From an uncultured Pseudoxanthomonas sp. (lineage in GTDB: Bacteria > Pseudomonadota > Gammaproteobacteria > Xanthomonadales > Xanthomonadaceae), in assembly GCA_946479745.1 (NCBI GenBank), contig CAMLGZ010000024.1, positions 1 through 64,000 of the forward strand: DNA of 64,000 bases, written 5' to 3'. A program made the position numbers and the translations under genes. Positions 61,608 through 64,000 of this stretch are shown piece by piece; position 1 is the stretch's first letter; each line of letters starts with the position of its first letter. A model generated the notes under the pieces. That model searched no databases. It saw nothing but the letters and a program-made list of their open reading frames with translations, and had not been told where the DNA came from.

Positions 61608-63517
61608 TGATTCGCAGGTTCCAGTGTCACGGCAGCGCCGCCAGCAGGCGACAAACGCAAGGCGAGCACATCGCGCGCAGTCACGATGCGCTCGCTGCGC
61701 CGTACTTCATCGGGCGCCTTACCGTCTTCCCACACCGTCGCGCGGTAATTGCCCGCAGGCAGGAAACTCAACGGCACTTGCGTGGTCCGGGCCTCGTCGG
61801 CGGTCATCGCGCCGACGTACCAGTCCGCGCCCGAGCGCCGCGCCAGTGCGATGTCGCGCCCGGGCTCGCCTGAGAGAAAGCGCGTTTCGTCCCAGGTGGT
61901 GGGTACGCGCCGCACGAACTCGAAGCCCTCCGCGCCCCGGTATGCCTCGGGAGCGTCGGACACCATCTGCAAGGGACTGTCGTAGACCACGTACATCGCC
62001 AGTGCCTGGCCGCGGGTGGTCTGGGTCAGCGGCATCACGGCGCGCACCTCGAACTTGGCCGGCGCGACGTGGCGGAAGCCGCCCGGCGTGTAGTCCATCG
62101 GGCCTGCGAGCATGCGCGTGTACGGCAGCATCAGGTTGTGCCGCGGGGTGACGCGCTTGTCCATCTTGTTCCATTCGGCGCCCAGCACGCCTTCCTGGGT
62201 GATGTAGTTGGGATAGCTGCGCTGCAGCCCGGCCGGCACGTAGGCGCCGTGCAGGTCCAGCAGCAGGTGGCGTTGGGCGGTCGCGGCGGCGAGGCGCTGG
62301 TAGAAGGCGACCATCTGCTGGTCGTCGCGGTCCATGAAGTCGACCTTGACGCCCTTGATGCCCCAGCGCGCGTAGGTGTCGAGCACTTCGTCCATGCGCG
62401 GCTCCAGGTGCTGCCAGTGCACCCACAGCAGCAGGCCGACGCCCTTGTCGGCGGCGTAGCGCACCAGCGCCGGCATGTCGATGCCGGTGGCGGCGCGGGT
62501 GATGTCGGTCTCCGGCCGCGCCTCGCAGCAGGGGCCGGCGCCGAGGGACCAGCCGGCGTCGATCAGGTAGTAGGGAAAACCGGACTCCGCCGCGAAGTCG
62601 ATGAAGCGACGGTAGGTGGCCGTGTCCGGTTTCACGCCTTCCAGCGGCCCGGACCACCAGTCCCACGCGGCCTTGCCGGGCTTGACCCAACTGAAGTCGC
62701 CTTCCGCAGCCGGGTTGAGATTGCCGATCAGGTGCGAGGCGATCATGTCGCCCGGCCGGTTGCCCAACATCACCACGCGCCAGGCGGTACGCAGGCCGCC
62801 GTCGGAGACGAAAGCCGGCCCGGGCCGCTTCGGCACCGATGACAGCCGCACGCGCAGCGCGTCGCCTTCGCGCCGCAGCGAAGCGCCGGTATAGCCCTGC
62901 AAGTACGCCTGGGTGATCGCGAACGAGGCCTTGCCCGACGCAGCCGTACATACCAATGGCACGTCGTAGGACTTGTCCGGCAACAGTTTCGAAACCGCCA
63001 GCCGTTCGAACAGCATCTCGTGCGAGCCGTTGACTTCGGTTGCCAGGCACTGCGGATCGCCGGCGAGCACGAAAGCCGTGCGCTCGTCTTTCAACCGCAC
63101 CGGCGCCGGATCGTCGATGCGATAGCGAAATGCGACGCCGTCGTCGTAGGCACGCACGTCGAGGATGAGCCGGCGCGCGTTCGCACCCGTTTCGCGGAAC
63201 GTCAGCGTGGTGCCGCGGTAATGGTCGCGCGCCACCGATGCCTTGGTCGCGATCAGCGGGATTTCGCGGTCCACCTCGATGTCTTCGCGACGCTCGAGCG
63301 TCAGGGCGCCGAACGCGGGCGCGCCATCGAGTTCCAGCCCCAGCGGAGAAGCGGCGACGACGGTTTCCCCGCGCCACAGCACCGAGAAGCGGCTGGCATC
63401 GTCCTCGATGCGGATCTCCGCCTGGCCGGCCGGCGACGGAATCGCCACCTGCCCCGCGACGGCCGAACCTGCCGCCAACGCCCAGACCGCAACAACCATT
63501 CCCGCGAGTGCTTTCAT
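61604..63517 (-). CDS. GH97 glycosidase, probably retaining alpha-galactosidase, exported
   Basis: A 637-residue GH97 protein. The signal peptide (MVVAVWALAAGSAVAG) is followed by the N-terminal sandwich domain, then the barrel with AWDWWSGPLEGVKPD, FPYYLIDAGWS, VGLLLWVHWQHLEP, GIKGVKVDFMDRDDQQMV (~390) and YITQEGVLGAEWN (~440). The Asp in KVDFM is where retaining GH97 alpha-galactosidases have their nucleophile, while inverting SusB-type enzymes use Glu bases. ATG 63517 shares one base with the stop of the GH74-like gene; a longer frame to 63559 overlaps that gene. Confidence 0.88.
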   Translation of the reverse strand: MKALAGMVVAVWALAAGSAVAGQVAIPSPAGQAEIRIEDDASRFSVLWRGETVVAASPLGLELDGAPAFGALTLERREDIEVDREIPLIATKASVARDHYRGTTLTFRETGANARRLILDVRAYDDGVAFRYRIDDPAPVRLKDERTAFVLAGDPQCLATEVNGSHEMLFERLAVSKLLPDKSYDVPLVCTAASGKASFAITQAYLQGYTGASLRREGDALRVRLSSVPKRPGPAFVSDGGLRTAWRVVMLGNRPGDMIASHLIGNLNPAAEGDFSWVKPGKAAWDWWSGPLEGVKPDTATYRRFIDFAAESGFPYYLIDAGWSLGAGPCCEARPETDITRAATGIDMPALVRYAADKGVGLLLWVHWQHLEPRMDEVLDTYARWGIKGVKVDFMDRDDQQMVAFYQRLAAATAQRHLLLDLHGAYVPAGLQRSYPNYITQEGVLGAEWNKMDKRVTPRHNLMLPYTRMLAGPMDYTPGGFRHVAPAKFEVRAVMPLTQTTRGQALAMYVVYDSPLQMVSDAPEAYRGAEGFEFVRRVPTTWDETRFLSGEPGRDIALARRSGADWYVGAMTADEARTTQVPLSFLPAGNYRATVWEDGKAPDEVRRSERIVTARDVLALRLSPAGGAAVTLEPANQ

Positions 63518-64000
63518 CAGCGTTCCCTCTTGTAGAAATAGAGCCGGTCGCGCGACCACGGCCGCTGTGACGTACTGCTGGATCCTGTCTGCACGCGCAC
63601 TGCGGCGCGCTCCTGCGATACCTGCGATACCTGCGGCGCGGTCACGTACAACAGGCCGCGGCCGGTGCCGCTCACGTAGATGCGTCCGTAGATGTTCTGA
63701 TCGGCCGCCATCACGCCGATGCCGCCGAACTGATGCGCGTCATCGTTGAAGCGAGCCCAGGTGACGCCGGCGTCCTCGGAGCGGTACACGCCCCACACGC
63801 CGTTCACCACGCCCACCACGTAGACCGCGGCCGAGTACGCCGCACCAGGCGCTGCCTTGCCCAATGCCACCAAGGTGGCGCCTTGAACGTCAGGCCACGG
63901 GTTGCTGCCCATGATCGACGCAAACTGGCTCAGCTTCGTCCAGGTCGCTCCCGAATCCACCGAGCGATACACGGCGTTTCCGTCGGCCAGCCAGAGCTCG
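63517..64000 (-). CDS. GH74-like protein, C-terminal part (cut by window edge)
   Basis: The frame is open to the window edge, so only the last ~160 residues are seen. AVYRSVDSGATWTKLSQFA and GVYRSEDAGVTWARFNDDAH contain Asp-box turns, and GRIYVSGTGRGLLYV is the conserved end of GH74 propellers. An extra ~30-residue polar tail follows. The same ending (WARIDDDAHRYGKI, then GRVYFATGGRGIVYG) occurs in the full GH74 at 12669-14930. It heads the visible part of the GH97-GH42-esterase-galM operon and shares a base with the GH97 start. Confidence 0.85.
   Translation of the reverse strand, partial: ELWLADGNAVYRSVDSGATWTKLSQFASIMGSNPWPDVQGATLVALGKAAPGAAYSAAVYVVGVVNGVWGVYRSEDAGVTWARFNDDAHQFGGIGVMAADQNIYGRIYVSGTGRGLLYVTAPQVSQVSQERAAVRVQTGSSSTSQRPWSRDRLYFYKRER

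Overview
The window is high-GC proteobacterial DNA. Gene content and order point to Xanthomonadaceae (Xanthomonas, Pseudoxanthomonas or a Lysobacter relative): a xyloglucan locus with a TonB receptor, TGTTAGCGCTAACA-type boxes resembling the xanthomonad xyl-box, an oxidative galactose pathway and membrane-anchored malate:quinone oxidoreductase. No rRNA, tRNA, CRISPR array or insertion sequence was seen. Species cannot be named from sequence reading alone.

Region 1 (1-18.8 kb, minus strand) is a xyloglucan utilisation locus. In transcription order it encodes a TonB-dependent receptor, GH74 endo-xyloglucanase, GH2, an SGNH O-acetylesterase, GH35, GH31 alpha-xylosidase, GH95 alpha-L-fucosidase, xylulokinase and xylose isomerase (cut by the window edge). 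Most junctions are 1-17 nt overlaps or gaps. Region 2 (18.8-26.4 kb) holds a GbpR-like LysR regulator divergent from a De Ley-Doudoroff galactose operon (SDR dehydrogenase, KDPGal aldolase, galactonate dehydratase, SMP-30 lactonase, KDGal kinase), then a secreted carboxylesterase. Region 3 (26.4-36.7 kb) is a mosaic of small accessory genes: GNAT, DUF1579-like, LysR/NmrA pair, serine hydrolase, ArsR with a frameshifted membrane protein, GlcG-like protein and mqo. It carries three copies of an intergenic palindrome. Region 4 (36.0-41.6 kb) is an RND efflux operon flanked by two TetR genes.

Region 5 (41.9-54.3 kb) is the most unusual part: two divergent modules, each with a GMC oxidoreductase, a Tat-type lipoprotein small subunit and a DUF1080 protein. 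They are accompanied by one Tat-exported and one cytoplasmic TIM-barrel protein, a Gfo/Idh/MocA dehydrogenase, an MFS carrier and an A/T-rich esterase gene. Three tandem 22-bp repeats lie between the divergent modules. I read this as a periplasmic oxidative route (3-keto-glycoside formation, cleavage, uptake and cytoplasmic processing), parallel to the hydrolytic route of regions 1 and 6. Region 6 (54.5-64 kb) has a GluP/FucP-type hexose transporter and a minus-strand operon (second GH74-like protein, GH97, GH42, CE1-like esterase, aldose 1-epimerase), with an SGNH hydrolase downstream.

The genes fit one economy: xyloglucan is taken apart outside and in the periplasm; xylose goes to XylA/XylB; galactose (from GH35, GH2, GH42, GH97) enters by the GluP-type carrier and is oxidised by the region 2 operon. 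A shared sequence element (core AATATTTCATTGGT or a near variant) lies upstream of the receptor, GH74, the LysR/galactose operon, the carboxylesterase and the transporter. I infer that the GbpR-like regulator coordinates these dispersed units.
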